From positions 186,001-250,000 of the forward strand of contig NZ_JACWFG010000008.1 in the NCBI RefSeq assembly GCF_019749295.1: DNA of 64,000 bases, given 5' to 3'. Under the pieces are notes generated by a model. That model searched no databases. It saw only the letters and a program-made list of their open reading frames with translations, and was not told the origin of the DNA. Below are positions 54,146-63,981 of the stretch, in pieces. The position numbers and the translations under genes are program-made. Each line of letters starts with the position of its first letter. The stretch's first letter is position 1. The DNA comes from Neobacillus niacini (lineage in GTDB: Bacteria > Bacillota > Bacilli > Bacillales > Cytobacillaceae).

Positions 54146-55951
54146 TTACCTTCGCAGTTCTTGTTGATAAATTTCATGTAATTTTAGGTTAGATAAGGTA
54201 TTCATGTGTGTGTTCTCCCGAACAGACCGGTACTTAGAAGGGAAGACAAATAAGCTGGATAGGTCTTCTGGCAGTGTTTGATTAGGGACGTATACTTTTC
54301 TGTGCTGCAGGTTCAGCTGTTTCTTGGATGCCAGATGAAACCCCCAATCCCCAAACGAAGGAACTTCGGTATGGTAACTCCTGATATACATCCCTGTCCC
54401 TTTAAGTGATAATCCGATGCTCCAGTATACAAAGGGAGCATACTCCGGCGAATGAGATTGACAGACTAGAATGCCATCTTCTGTTAGAAGATTTGATAAT
54501 TTACTAAAGAATTCTACCGTATACAATCTGCTCAAAATCTCATCACCCGGATCTGGTAAGTCTACAATAATGACATCATAGGGTTCACTCTGTTCTTTTT
54601 GAAAAACCTGAATATCTTTTTGATGAACAGATACTCGCTTATCATGGAGAGCTCTTCCGTTTAAGGAAGCCACTTTAGGTATATTGCGGGCTATGTGGAT
54701 CATCAAAGGATCGAGGTCCACTAAGTCAATATGCTTTACGTCAGGGTATTTAAGGACCTCACGTATGGCAAACCCATCCCCGCCCCCGGCAATCAAAACA
54801 CGTTCGCGTTTTTGAACCATGGAAAGGGCCGGATGAACCAGAGCCTCATGATAAATTTGTTCATCTAACGAACTAAATTGAAGCTGCTTGTCTAGATATA
54901 GACGCACATCACTTGTCTCTAAAACTCTTACATGATCCCCTTTGTTTCCACCTTCATATAGTACCTGGTGGGAATTAGAGAGCAGATGATAAAGTTCCTT
55001 CAAGTCTTCTGGCTCTTGCACTTTATTTGGAATAGATCTTTTTGAAGGAGCGCTATTCTCTGAATAAAATTTGTATAGACGTAAGGAGTTTAAGGAGTTG
55101 ACAATCGCTTGCTTCTTGACCGACCGCCACTGCTGTGAAAAGCTAAACCAAGCTTTAAGATTTTTTGGCAGTGAAGAAGTATAAACATCTATTTTTTTCC
55201 CGCCATTCCATAGTAGTTGTTTTTTCCCGGCCAGGTGAAAGCCGCATTCTCCAAACCAAGGAACATTGACATGATAGTTAAGGGTATGAAGTGAAGCACT
55301 TTGAAGTGTTTTATCGATACTCCAGAATACCAGCGGAGTGTCTTCAGGCGATGCAGAATTGGTAACCAATATTCCGTCATATGTTAAGAGGTTGGACAAT
55401 TTTTTGAGGAATTCTTTTGTGTATAGTTTGCTTACTTGTTTTGTTTCCGGTTCTGGAAAATTGGCGATTATGACGTCAAACTGGTGCTGATCTGTTAGAA
55501 GGAAATCATATATGTTGCTCTGGACTATTTGAACCCGGCTATCTAAAAACGAATTCTCGTTCCTTTCGGAAATCTCCAGTGTTTTCTGGGCTGCTATAAG
55601 GGATTCTGGGGATAAGGATACATGACTAACGTGGCTGACATCTGGATATTTAAGGACTTCTCGCAGTGCCAATCCGCATTCATCCCCTATAATCAACACG
55701 CGGTTGTGCTCTTCTGATAAAACAAAAGCAGGGTGGACAAGTGCCTCATGATAAATTCGCTCATCCAAGCTATTCCATACTAATTGATCATTCCGGTACA
55801 ATCGAATATTCTTCGTTTCTAACAAGAGCACGTCCTGGTATGGACTCTTACCCTCAAAAAGCACTTGGTGAGGACCCTTTAATAATTGCTCTAACTCAAT
55901 TAAATCGTAAACATCTCCGCGAAAAGAAGCATGTTTGTCACTGGTAGACAA
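54146..55951 (-). CDS. Tandem-duplicated spermidine synthase-like protein (double aminopropyltransferase fold)
   Basis: 601 residues made of two copies of a spermidine-synthase fold in exact 300-residue register (YHEALVHPA at 67 and 367; REVLKYPDV at 97 and 397; FHLA.KKQL at 238 and 538). The second half keeps the motifs: GGGDG (389-393), VDLDP with Asp414 and DLPDP with Asp464. The first half has lost them: GDECG (89-93), VSLSP with Ser114 and NFPEP with Asn164. So the N-terminal half is probably a non-catalytic partner and the C-terminal half the enzyme. It is the first gene of the cassette with speD, 161 bp upstream. Confidence 0.85.
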   Translation of the reverse strand: MSTSDKHASFRGDVYDLIELEQLLKGPHQVLFEGKSPYQDVLLLETKNIRLYRNDQLVWNSLDERIYHEALVHPAFVLSEEHNRVLIIGDECGLALREVLKYPDVSHVSHVSLSPESLIAAQKTLEISERNENSFLDSRVQIVQSNIYDFLLTDQHQFDVIIANFPEPETKQVSKLYTKEFLKKLSNLLTYDGILVTNSASPEDTPLVFWSIDKTLQSASLHTLNYHVNVPWFGECGFHLAGKKQLLWNGGKKIDVYTSSLPKNLKAWFSFSQQWRSVKKQAIVNSLNSLRLYKFYSENSAPSKRSIPNKVQEPEDLKELYHLLSNSHQVLYEGGNKGDHVRVLETSDVRLYLDKQLQFSSLDEQIYHEALVHPALSMVQKRERVLIAGGGDGFAIREVLKYPDVKHIDLVDLDPLMIHIARNIPKVASLNGRALHDKRVSVHQKDIQVFQKEQSEPYDVIIVDLPDPGDEILSRLYTVEFFSKLSNLLTEDGILVCQSHSPEYAPFVYWSIGLSLKGTGMYIRSYHTEVPSFGDWGFHLASKKQLNLQHRKVYVPNQTLPEDLSSLFVFPSKYRSVRENTHMNTLSNLKLHEIYQQELRR

Positions 55952-56112
55952 AATTATTCACCTCTGTTTATTTTTACTTACAGGCATTATATGGATAAGC
56001 ATTAAAAGTGTGTGGCTTTTCCACAAATCTATGGAGGTTTTGCTTAGTTAAAAGACTACGTAAGATGTTCAAAAAAGAAATTCTATAAACCTAAATAAAT
56101 ATTCCAAGAGTC

Positions 56113-56139
56113 ATACTCTTGAGGACAACCTCATAGACT
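56113..56139 (+). promoter_or_regulatory. Candidate sigma E promoter of spoIVFA-spoIVFB
   Basis: TCATACT, a 14-nt spacer after ATACT, and CATAGACT, close to the sigma E consensus (ATATT-N14-CATACANT). It lies 35 bp before the spoIVFA start; the operon is sigma E dependent in B. subtilis. Confidence 0.55.
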
Positions 56140-56173
56140 TGTACAAAAAGCTGTCTAAAGGTTGGTGGGTATA

Positions 56174-56959
56174 ATGCGGTCTACTCCTGAAGAAATACGG
56201 CGACGAATCGCAAAGAGGAAAAAAGAAATGGGGTCATCTGGAAACAGGCCTGAAAGAGAAATAAACTGGCCGGGGGACGATGAAAAGTATGGTTTTAACA
56301 ACTATTCATCCTATGACCCGGGCAAGGATGACGACATTCATCCTTTATTTAAAAAGGAAGTATTCATCTTCAAAATCTTAGCATCAGCTCTTTTGTTTCT
56401 TGTGATTGCTATAATGTTTCGGGAAAACACAGCAACATTTGCTCCAGCGAAGGACTTTGTGGTGAAAACAATGGAGCAGGATTTTAAGTTTGCAACAGTA
56501 TCCAAATGGTATGAAGATCAATTCGGTAAACCATTAGCACTACTGCCTTTTTCAGAGGAAGGAAAAGAAAGTGATAAAACCGTAGTCGAAAAAGACCATG
56601 ATATACCTGTGTTTTCAGGGAAAGTCCTCGAAAATTTCGAGAAAAATGGACAGGGCATCATGATTGAAACAACAAAGGGTGCTGCCGTTGAGGCGATGAA
56701 GGAAGGAAATGTCATGTTTGCAGGTGTGAAGGAAGACACAGGAAAGACTGTTATAATCCAGCATGCTGATCAAACTCAGTCCACATACGGGAATCTTGAT
56801 GAAATAAAAGTTAGTTTATATCAATTTATCGAAACTGAAACAGTCGTAGGTACAGCCCTAGAATCAACAGGCGAGGACAAAACTAAAGGCACCTATTATT
56901 TTGCTATAAAAAAGGGCGATGATTTTATCGACCCAATACAGGTGATACGCTTTGAATAG
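56174..56959 (+). CDS. spoIVFA: Stage IV sporulation protein FA, inhibitor of SpoIVFB
   Basis: 261 residues from the ATG at 56174 (GGTGGG before it). Basic N-terminus, one membrane helix (about 63-82), then an extracytoplasmic region ending in a LytM/M23-like fold (about 150-255, GKTVIIQHADQTQSTYGNL) without the full metal site. It holds the protease SpoIVFB inactive in the outer forespore membrane until the forespore signals. Its end overlaps the spoIVFB TTG start by 8 bp. Confidence 0.92.
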   Translation: MRSTPEEIRRRIAKRKKEMGSSGNRPEREINWPGDDEKYGFNNYSSYDPGKDDDIHPLFKKEVFIFKILASALLFLVIAIMFRENTATFAPAKDFVVKTMEQDFKFATVSKWYEDQFGKPLALLPFSEEGKESDKTVVEKDHDIPVFSGKVLENFEKNGQGIMIETTKGAAVEAMKEGNVMFAGVKEDTGKTVIIQHADQTQSTYGNLDEIKVSLYQFIETETVVGTALESTGEDKTKGTYYFAIKKGDDFIDPIQVIRFE

Positions 56960-57818
56960 AATCATACAGTTATTACAACATGTATATATCCATCCTCTGT
57001 TATGGATTGTCATCGCAATATCAATTGCTACAGCACATTTCCTCGAGCTTTGCCTGTTAATCGGCATCATTTTTGTACATGAAATGGGGCATGCTGCTGC
57101 GGCTTCTTTTTTTTCATGGAGAATTAAAAAAATCACCCTCCTCCCCTTTGGAGGGGTGGCTGAAATGGAGGAGCACGGAAATCGTCCCTTAAAAGAAGAG
57201 GCGATTGTTGTACTTGCAGGCCCGCTCCAGCACATCTGGATGGTAGCATTAGCTTACGCACTATTTTCCTTTGATTTGATGTCTGAGAATTTGTTTCTAT
57301 TATTTTTCAACTACAACATCATGATCTTTATCTTCAATATGTTTCCGGTTTGGCCGCTTGACGGCGGGAAGCTTATTTTTATGCTCCTATCCCTGAAAAA
57401 GTCATTTCCCATAGCCCACCGGTTAACACTAATTATTTCTTTTTTCAGCGTTGGAATCTTTTCGCTTATAACACTCCTAGCCGCTCCCCAGCAAATAAAT
57501 GTTTGGATTATCGTTGGTTTCTTATTATTTTCGCTTTACCACGAATGGAAGCAGCGACGCTATATCTTTATGAGATTCCTGCTTGAGCGCTATTATGGTA
57601 AAAAAAGCGACCTCCAGGCCCTAAAACCAATCCAGGCGAACGAGCAGGACCTGCTGATTGACGTCTTAGAAAAATTTCAAAGAGGCTGCAAGCACCCGAT
57701 TATCATAGAGAGTGACGGCAAAGAAAAAGGGATGTTAGACGAAAACGAACTACTTCATGCGTATTTTACTGAAAAAAGGTTAACAGATAAAATCAGCGAC
57801 CTTCTCTTTTCTTACTAA
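56952..57818 (+). CDS. spoIVFB: Stage IV sporulation protein FB, site-2 metalloprotease
   Basis: 288 residues from a TTG start. Six membrane segments; zinc motif HEMGH at residues 43-47 and the third ligand Asp137 in FPVWPLDGGK. The C-terminal approx. 90 residues are a CBS-like domain (LQALKPIQANEQDLLIDVLEKF). It cuts pro-sigma K in the mother cell. Overlap with spoIVFA ties their synthesis together. Confidence 0.96.
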   Translation: MNRIIQLLQHVYIHPLLWIVIAISIATAHFLELCLLIGIIFVHEMGHAAAASFFSWRIKKITLLPFGGVAEMEEHGNRPLKEEAIVVLAGPLQHIWMVALAYALFSFDLMSENLFLLFFNYNIMIFIFNMFPVWPLDGGKLIFMLLSLKKSFPIAHRLTLIISFFSVGIFSLITLLAAPQQINVWIIVGFLLFSLYHEWKQRRYIFMRFLLERYYGKKSDLQALKPIQANEQDLLIDVLEKFQRGCKHPIIIESDGKEKGMLDENELLHAYFTEKRLTDKISDLLFSY

Positions 57819-57863
57819 AAGGGTATAATAATAAACAATTAGTAAAAAAGTGAGGATGCTGGT

Positions 57864-59324
57864 TTGGAAAAGTTAATTGTTAATGCAATATCAAGAGAAA
57901 AGAGATTTGCTTTTGTTCGTGATCATACAGTTGAAGAAATTATTTTTGACCGGCCAGAGCAGCGATCTTTGGTCGGTAATATTTATTATGGGACCGTAAC
58001 TAAGGTTTTGCCTGGTATGAATGCGGCATTTATCGATATAGGTGAGGAGAAAAACGCCTATTTACATCGCGATGTGCTCGCTTCATATGTTTTATCACCT
58101 GAACGGAATATTGATAAAGAGAAGAAAAGTGTATCGTCCTTTGTTCATCAGGGGGAGAAGTTAGTTGTACAAGTCGATAAGGACCCGACAGGAGTTAAAG
58201 GTGCCAGAGTGACAGGTATTATCGAGATCCCCGGAGACAACTTTATTTATATGCCGCAAGGCCGCTATGTGGCAGTCTCTAAAAAGATTGTAGAAGAAAA
58301 GGAAACTCTCCGCAGTACTGGCATGAAACTGAAAAGTGAAGAAGAAGGGTTAATTTTTCGAACATCAAGTACTTCCGCAACCCAGGGGGACATGGAGAAT
58401 GAACTTAACAGTTTACGGAGCCAATATGCAGAATTACTAGAAAAGGCTGCATCTCTTAAAAAGCCAGGGATTCTCTATCAAAAAGATACATTTACACAAT
58501 TAATTCTTGATTACATCACTGGAATGACATCTGGGGAAGTCATTATTGATGATCTTTCCTTAAAAAAATTAATACAATCAAAAAATCCTAGTCTAAATAT
58601 TACCTATTATAATGGGAAAGAAAACATATTCGCGCACCATCGAATTGAGCATGAGATTGACAAAGCACTTAAGCGTATCGTCTGGCTCGATAATGGAGCT
58701 TATTTGATCTTTGATGAGACTGAGGCCCTAACCATTATCGACGTCAATACTGGAAAGTTTTCAGGCAAAAACGATTACCAGGATACTGTGGTGAAAACCA
58801 ATACTTTAGCGGCTATCGAAATTGCTCGGCAATTGAAGCTTCGTGATATTGGCGGGATTGTCCTGATTGACTTTATTGATATGAAAAATGATAAGGACAG
58901 ACGGTACATACAGGATACAATAGAGAAAGAGTTTCAGAAGGATAAAACAAGAACAAAAATCATCGGCTTTACTTCACTTGGAATTCTGCAGCTGACAAGG
59001 AAGAAAACAAAGGTCTCGCTTTCAGAAGCCCTTCAGGAGAAATGTCATGTTTGCGAAGGGACAGGAAGAATTTTAAGTGCAGAGACGATTGCATTCCGAC
59101 TGGAGCGGGAATTGTTAGAACATAGGAATTCTGATGCAGAAGCGGTACTAATTGAAACTACCATAGAAGTAAGAGAGGCTATCGAACCACATCTTGGAAT
59201 GGTCGAAGAATGGCTCAAGTTCAAAGTGTATTTTTTAATTCAGCCATCTGCTCATCATTACTATGTAATTAAACATTTCGGAAATCATGGCGAGATAGCG
59301 CAAAAAGCTGGCGAAACGTATTGA
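57864..59324 (+). CDS. rng: Ribonuclease G/E family endoribonuclease
   Basis: 486 residues from TTG. The S1 domain lies at about 38-125 (GNIYYGTVTKVLPGMNAAFIDIG). The catalytic core has DVNTGKFSGKND and GGIVLIDFIDM with the two metal-binding Asp residues. The zinc-link CHVCEGTG lies near residue 395, and the end is short as in RNase G, with no RNase E scaffold. B. subtilis lacks this gene, but other Bacillaceae carry it between spoIVFB and rplU (from memory). The rplU promoter -35 overlaps its stop codon. Confidence 0.95.
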   Translation: MEKLIVNAISREKRFAFVRDHTVEEIIFDRPEQRSLVGNIYYGTVTKVLPGMNAAFIDIGEEKNAYLHRDVLASYVLSPERNIDKEKKSVSSFVHQGEKLVVQVDKDPTGVKGARVTGIIEIPGDNFIYMPQGRYVAVSKKIVEEKETLRSTGMKLKSEEEGLIFRTSSTSATQGDMENELNSLRSQYAELLEKAASLKKPGILYQKDTFTQLILDYITGMTSGEVIIDDLSLKKLIQSKNPSLNITYYNGKENIFAHHRIEHEIDKALKRIVWLDNGAYLIFDETEALTIIDVNTGKFSGKNDYQDTVVKTNTLAAIEIARQLKLRDIGGIVLIDFIDMKNDKDRRYIQDTIEKEFQKDKTRTKIIGFTSLGILQLTRKKTKVSLSEALQEKCHVCEGTGRILSAETIAFRLERELLEHRNSDAEAVLIETTIEVREAIEPHLGMVEEWLKFKVYFLIQPSAHHYYVIKHFGNHGEIAQKAGETY

Positions 59325-59350
59325 CACTTTTGCCTATGCCATGATAGAAT
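59321..59350 (+). promoter_or_regulatory. Sigma-A promoter of the rplU operon
   Basis: TTGACA, 18-nt spacer, TAGAAT; the -35 box overlaps the rng stop codon. Confidence 0.75.
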
Positions 59351-59354
59351 TATC

Positions 59355-59462
59355 GATGTTATGTTTGTAGCACCCGTGCTACAACCGCACGTAACAGGTA
59401 TTAAGTCTGATGCTTTTGCATAAGCGCCTGTCTATGGCGAGTCTGAGTTTATAAGGAGGTGC
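59355..59462 (+). promoter_or_regulatory. Ribosomal protein L21 leader RNA
   Basis: The 100-nt leader contains GTAGCACCCGTGCTAC as a hairpin and further paired segments (AGACTT... / GCGCCTGTCTATGGCG) just before the rplU ribosome site. It matches the placement and look of the Rfam L21 leader known in Firmicutes; presumed autoregulation by L21. Confidence 0.75.
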
Positions 59463-59466
59463 AAGT

Positions 59467-59775
59467 ATGTACGCAATTATCGAAACAGGTGGTAAGCAAA
59501 TCAAAGTAGAAGCTGGTCAAGCTATCTACATCGAGAAGCTTAACGCTGAAGCTGGAGAAACAGTTACATTTGATAAGGTTCTTTTCGTTGGCGGTGAAAA
59601 TGTAAAAGTAGGAAGCCCATTAGTGGCAGGTGCTACTGTTACAGCTAAAGTTGAAAAACAAGGTCGCGCTAAGAAAATCATCGTTTTCAAATACAAAGCG
59701 AAGAAAAACAACCGTAAAAAGCAAGGTCATCGTCAGCCATACACTAAAGTTGTGATCGAAGCGATCAACGCGTAA
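59467..59775 (+). CDS. rplU: 50S ribosomal protein L21
   Basis: 102 residues beginning [18 protein letters not shown], invariant for L21, with the basic RNA-binding [19 protein letters not shown] near the C-terminus. Strong ATAAGGAGGTG. First gene of rplU-prp-rpmA. Confidence 0.98.
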   Translation: MYAIIETGGKQIKVEAGQAIYIEKLNAEAGETVTFDKVLFVGGENVKVGSPLVAGATVTAKVEKQGRAKKIIVFKYKAKKNNRKKQGHRQPYTKVVIEAINA

Positions 59776-59789
59776 GGTGTTGGAAATAG

Positions 59790-60119
59790 ATGATATCTAT
59801 TACAATTAATCGTTCTGAGTCCGAATTCATTCAATCATTTATAATAAGTGGTCATGCATTCTTCGCTGATAGGGGAAAGGATATCGTCTGTGCAGGCGCA
59901 TCCGCAGTATCCATTGGCGCAATCAATGGTGTACATGCCTTAACCGGTGTCACACCAGAAATTGAACAGGGAGATGGCTTTCTCCGCTGTGTTATTCCAG
60001 ATAAACTTTCGGAAGACATAAATGAGAAAGTTCAGCTTCTTCTAGAAGGTATGATTGTCTCATTGCAGACGATTGAAGAAGAGTACGGAGAACACATAAA
60101 AATAACCTTCAAAAAGTAG
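59790..60119 (+). CDS. prp: Ribosomal-processing cysteine protease Prp (YsxB)
   Basis: 109 residues. The catalytic pair is His22 (SGHA) and Cys34 (IVCAGASA). Prp removes the N-terminal extension of L27 in Firmicutes. It lies between rplU and rpmA, as the family always does, and the L27 below carries the matching extension. Confidence 0.95.
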   Translation: MISITINRSESEFIQSFIISGHAFFADRGKDIVCAGASAVSIGAINGVHALTGVTPEIEQGDGFLRCVIPDKLSEDINEKVQLLLEGMIVSLQTIEEEYGEHIKITFKK

Positions 60120-60425
<306 letters not shown>

Positions 60426-60434
60426 GCTTTCAGT

Positions 60435-60472
60435 GAAAACTCTAACCTGATTGGTTAGGGTTTTCTTTTTTA
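60435..60472 (+). terminator. Intrinsic terminator after rpmA
   Basis: 12-bp stem AAAACTCTAACC/GGTTAGGGTTTT (one mismatch-type G:T), loop TGATT, then CTTTTTT. Confidence 0.85.
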
Positions 60473-60639
60473 ACTTGAAAGGAAAAAATATCCAATTAAA
60501 AAACTCCAATTTGATCTCCCAAATTAGCCTCATAATACCTCAATTGGAAAACATTCGCGCAAAATTGCTTACTCATCTGAACTTTTTTGATATACTAACA
60601 GAAAATAGTTTTTTCGACACTTAAGCTAGGAGTGCGATT

Positions 60640-61170
60640 ATGGACAAAGAATGGGATATCGTTGAAGTGCTGCGGCACTCACGGCATGATTGGCTGAATA
60701 GGCTGCAGCTAATCAAAGGGAACTTGGATTTAAATAGAATTGATCGGGCGAAAGCATATATAAATGAAATTGTCATCGAAGCACAGCATGAATCAAGGCT
60801 GTCGAACTTACATTTGCCAATATTTGCCTCATTACTTTATAAATCAAATTGGGAGAATCATTTATTTCAACTTGAATATGAGGTTCTTAGCGATTTAGAA
60901 GCAGTGGAAATAAATGATGAAATTCTGTCTAATTGGACAACATCCTTCTTTATTTGCTTAGATCAGGGTATTGAAGCCTTTCAAGAAAATCATCTTTCAA
61001 TAACAATTCAACCGCAATCAGATGGAGTTCGTTTCTTTTTTGATTTTAGCGGAATAATAATAAAAAAAGAACTGATTGAACAATTCCTGAACTCCTCTGA
61101 AATACAGTGTGCAGTCAAGGAATTCTCAGAAAGCGAATTAGGATTAGAAATCTTTATGCCTGCTGTATAA
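60640..61170 (+). CDS. spo0B: Sporulation phosphotransferase Spo0B
   Basis: 176 residues. His16 in RHSRHDWLNRLQLIKGN sits on the four-helix-bundle hairpin and is the phosphate acceptor: Spo0B takes phosphate from Spo0F~P and passes it to Spo0A. The C-terminal part is a degenerate histidine-kinase ATPase fold without nucleotide motifs. The N-terminus is shorter than in B. subtilis by about 14 residues. CTAGGAGTG precedes ATG; obg is 44 bp downstream. Confidence 0.93.
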   Translation: MDKEWDIVEVLRHSRHDWLNRLQLIKGNLDLNRIDRAKAYINEIVIEAQHESRLSNLHLPIFASLLYKSNWENHLFQLEYEVLSDLEAVEINDEILSNWTTSFFICLDQGIEAFQENHLSITIQPQSDGVRFFFDFSGIIIKKELIEQFLNSSEIQCAVKEFSESELGLEIFMPAV

Positions 61171-61214
61171 GGATAAGATTCTAATTTGCCATCAGTCAAA
61201 TCAGGAGGATTCAC

Positions 61215-62504
61215 ATGTTTGTCGATCAAACGAAGATATACGTAAAAGGCGGAGACGGCGGTAATGGAATGGTCGCGTTTCGCCGTGAAAAATATGTTCC
61301 AATGGGTGGACCTGCTGGCGGAGACGGCGGTAAAGGTGCCGATGTAGTGTTTGAAGTAAATGAAGGCTTGCGTACCTTAATGGATTTCCGTTACCAGCGC
61401 CATTGGAAAGCTCCGCGCGGTGAGCATGGCATGTCCAAGAATCAACACGGCAAAAACGCCAAGGATATGATTGTTAAGGTACCACCAGGCACAGTCGTTA
61501 TGGATGCAGAAACGAAAGAAGTGATTGCTGACCTTGTTGAGAATGGCCAGCGTGCAGTCATTGCTAAGGGGGGACGTGGAGGAAGAGGGAATTCCCGTTT
61601 TGCTACTCCATCCAATCCAGCGCCAGAGTTAGCCGAAAATGGTGAACCAGGTCAAGAGCGTGATGTTATCCTTGAATTAAAGCTTCTTGCAGACGTTGGT
61701 CTTGTCGGTTTCCCAAGCGTTGGGAAATCAACATTATTATCAGTCGTTTCTTCAGCAAAACCAAAGATTGCTGAATATCATTTTACTACGATTGTTCCAA
61801 ACCTTGGGATGGTTGAAACTGAAGATAACAGAAGTTTTGTTATGGCAGACCTGCCAGGTTTAATTGAGGGTGCAAGTGAAGGTGTAGGACTTGGCCATCA
61901 ATTTTTACGACATATTGAACGAACACGGGTTATCGTGCATGTCATTGATATGGCTGCAACAGAAGGACGCGATCCTTATGAGGATTATCTGACAATCAAT
62001 AAAGAGCTGGAAGAGTATAATCTTCGCTTAACAGAGCGTCCGCAAATCATTGTTGCTAATAAAATGGACATGCCGGATGCGGAAGAAAATCTGGAGAAAT
62101 TTAAAGAACGACTTGAAGAAGATTTCCCGATTTTCCCAATTTCTGCTTTATCAAGAAAAGGTTTACGTGAGCTATTATTTGCGATTGCAGATAAAATTGA
62201 GCAAACCCCTGAATTCCCTCTTGAGCATGAAGAAGAGGAAACAGGAGTTAACCGTGTTCTCTACAAACATGAGGCAGATCCGGAAGCCTTCTATATTACA
62301 AGAGATCCTGATGGTTCATTTGTGATTTCAGGTGAAAAGGTTGAAAAACTGTTTAAGATGACCAACTTCCAAACTGAAGAATCTGTTCGCCGTTTTTCAA
62401 GACAGCTTCGTGGTTTAGGTGTGGATGATGCATTACGCCAAAAAGGTGCAAAAGATGGGGATACCGTCAAATTATTAGATTTTGAATTTGAATTTGTTGA
62501 GTAG
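61215..62504 (+). CDS. obg: GTPase Obg (CgtA)
   Basis: 429 residues, three domains: glycine-rich Obg fold (1-158, [20 protein letters not shown]), GTPase domain with G1 [10 protein letters not shown]3 [12 protein letters not shown] and G4 NKMD, and the C-terminal OCT domain (about 345-425). It is an essential factor for 50S assembly and, in B. subtilis, for sporulation onset and the general stress response. CAGGAGG lies upstream. Confidence 0.98.
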   Translation: MFVDQTKIYVKGGDGGNGMVAFRREKYVPMGGPAGGDGGKGADVVFEVNEGLRTLMDFRYQRHWKAPRGEHGMSKNQHGKNAKDMIVKVPPGTVVMDAETKEVIADLVENGQRAVIAKGGRGGRGNSRFATPSNPAPELAENGEPGQERDVILELKLLADVGLVGFPSVGKSTLLSVVSSAKPKIAEYHFTTIVPNLGMVETEDNRSFVMADLPGLIEGASEGVGLGHQFLRHIERTRVIVHVIDMAATEGRDPYEDYLTINKELEEYNLRLTERPQIIVANKMDMPDAEENLEKFKERLEEDFPIFPISALSRKGLRELLFAIADKIEQTPEFPLEHEEEETGVNRVLYKHEADPEAFYITRDPDGSFVISGEKVEKLFKMTNFQTEESVRRFSRQLRGLGVDDALRQKGAKDGDTVKLLDFEFEFVE

Positions 62505-62532
62505 GGAACAAAGGGGACTTTGAGAAATTTAG

Positions 62533-62567
62533 CTGAGGCGCCCCAGTTAGGCGCCTTTAGCTTTTTC
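62533..62567 (+). terminator. Intrinsic terminator between obg and pheB
   Basis: Stem AGCTGAGGCGCC/GGCGCCTTTAGCT (7-bp GC core) with loop CCAGTTA and a following T run. Confidence 0.8.
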
Positions 62568-62586
62568 TAATCAGGTGGGGATAGAG

Positions 62587-63042
62587 ATGAAAAATGAAAA
62601 ATTCGATAAGAAATTTTATTTAATAAGAGAAGATGTCTTGCCTGAAGCCATGAAGAAAACTTTAGATGTAAAAGAAATGCTTGAGAGGGGCAAGGCGGAG
62701 TCTATTTGGGATGCGGTTCAAAAGGTCGATTTAAGTAGAAGTGCCTATTATAAATATAGGGATACTATTTTCCCATTTTCCACGATAGTGAAGGAACGCT
62801 TAGTCACACTCTTTTTTCATCTAGAAGATCGTTCTGGCACATTGTCAAAGCTTCTTGGTGTAGTAGCCTCTTCCGGGTGTAATGTGTTAACGATCCATCA
62901 AACCATTCCTCTGCAGGGAAGGGCAAATGTTACACTCTCGCTAAATACCACCGAGATTTCAACAGATATAGATGAACTACTCTCAGAATTACGCAAACTT
63001 GAATTTGTTGAAAAAGTAGAAGTGCTTGGTACAGGCGCTTAG
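62587..63042 (+). CDS. pheB: ACT domain protein PheB
   Basis: 151 residues from the ATG at 62587 (AGGTGG ahead). N-terminal helical part with a small HTH-like segment ([21 protein letters not shown]) and a C-terminal ACT domain (about 75-147, [25 protein letters not shown]). Such domains bind amino acids; pheB with pheA suggests phenylalanine or tyrosine sensing. B. subtilis has the same obg-pheB-pheA order. Confidence 0.94.
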   Translation: MKNEKFDKKFYLIREDVLPEAMKKTLDVKEMLERGKAESIWDAVQKVDLSRSAYYKYRDTIFPFSTIVKERLVTLFFHLEDRSGTLSKLLGVVASSGCNVLTIHQTIPLQGRANVTLSLNTTEISTDIDELLSELRKLEFVEKVEVLGTGA

Positions 63043-63096
63043 ATTTGCCCATTTTAGCAGTAGAGAGAGATTTTTTGTTAGGGAGTGTGTGAAATC

Positions 63097-63945
63097 ATGA
63101 AAATTGGTTTTTTAGGACCAAAGGCAACCTTTACCGAATTAGCGGTAAAAAAGGTTTTTCCGGGATTTGAGCTTGAGCCTTACCGGACCATTCCTGAATC
63201 CATGGATGCCGTTGTTAGTGAAAAGGTCGAACTTGCAGTTGTTCCAATCGAAAATACACTCGAAGGAACCGTTAATATTACAGTAGATTACTTAACCCAC
63301 GTGGTCCAATTACCGATTGTCGGTGAGATTACCATTCCGATCAAGCAGCATCTAATGGTTCACCCTGATAATCGAGAAAATTGGCAGAATGTTCAGAAGG
63401 TGTACAGTCACTCCCATGCGATTGCCCAATGCCATAAATTCTTACATACTAAGTTACATGGGATTCCTTATGAAAATGTCAGCTCCACGGCTGCAGCTGC
63501 TAAGATGGTCATGGACCATCCAGAATTGAATATCGCTGCGATTGCAAATGAATTAGCAGCTGAAGAATATGGTTTAAGTATTGTTCATCATGATATTCAT
63601 GATTTCAATCATAACCACACCCGCTTTTTCGTGTTATCAGAAAAGGAACTGGATTTTGAGGAAATTAGCGGTTCCAGCCACTATAAAACAACGTTGATGG
63701 TCACACTTCCAACGGATAAAGCAGGAACGCTGCATATGGTCCTATCTGCTTTTGCTTGGCGAAAAATAAATCTATCAAAGATTGAATCTAGACCGATGAA
63801 AACAGGAATTGGCAATTACTTTTTCATCATAGATCTGGAAATGAAACTGGATGAGGTCTTGATTCCAGGCGCCATGGCTGAGCTTGAGGCACTAGGGTGC
63901 GGAGTCACTTTACTGGGAAGCTATCCATCCAAAATGATCGAGTAA
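63097..63945 (+). CDS. pheA: Prephenate dehydratase
   Basis: 282 residues from the ATG at 63097. It converts prephenate to phenylpyruvate in phenylalanine synthesis. KIGFLGPKATFTELAV, VPIENTLEGTVNITVDYL and the catalytic NHNHTRFFVL (Thr-Arg-Phe motif) are present. The C-terminal ACT domain (about 200-275) has KIESRP, the Phe-binding ESRP motif, so feedback inhibition by phenylalanine is expected. Ends at a terminator. Confidence 0.97.
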   Translation: MKIGFLGPKATFTELAVKKVFPGFELEPYRTIPESMDAVVSEKVELAVVPIENTLEGTVNITVDYLTHVVQLPIVGEITIPIKQHLMVHPDNRENWQNVQKVYSHSHAIAQCHKFLHTKLHGIPYENVSSTAAAAKMVMDHPELNIAAIANELAAEEYGLSIVHHDIHDFNHNHTRFFVLSEKELDFEEISGSSHYKTTLMVTLPTDKAGTLHMVLSAFAWRKINLSKIESRPMKTGIGNYFFIIDLEMKLDEVLIPGAMAELEALGCGVTLLGSYPSKMIE

Positions 63946-63948
63946 AGG

Positions 63949-63981
63949 AAAGTACCGGGCTGCTGCTTCGGTACTTTTTTG
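63949..63981 (+). terminator. Intrinsic terminator after pheA
   Basis: Stem AAGTACCG/CGGTACTT with an 11-nt loop and TTTTTT. Nothing further is seen in the last 20 bases. Confidence 0.85.
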
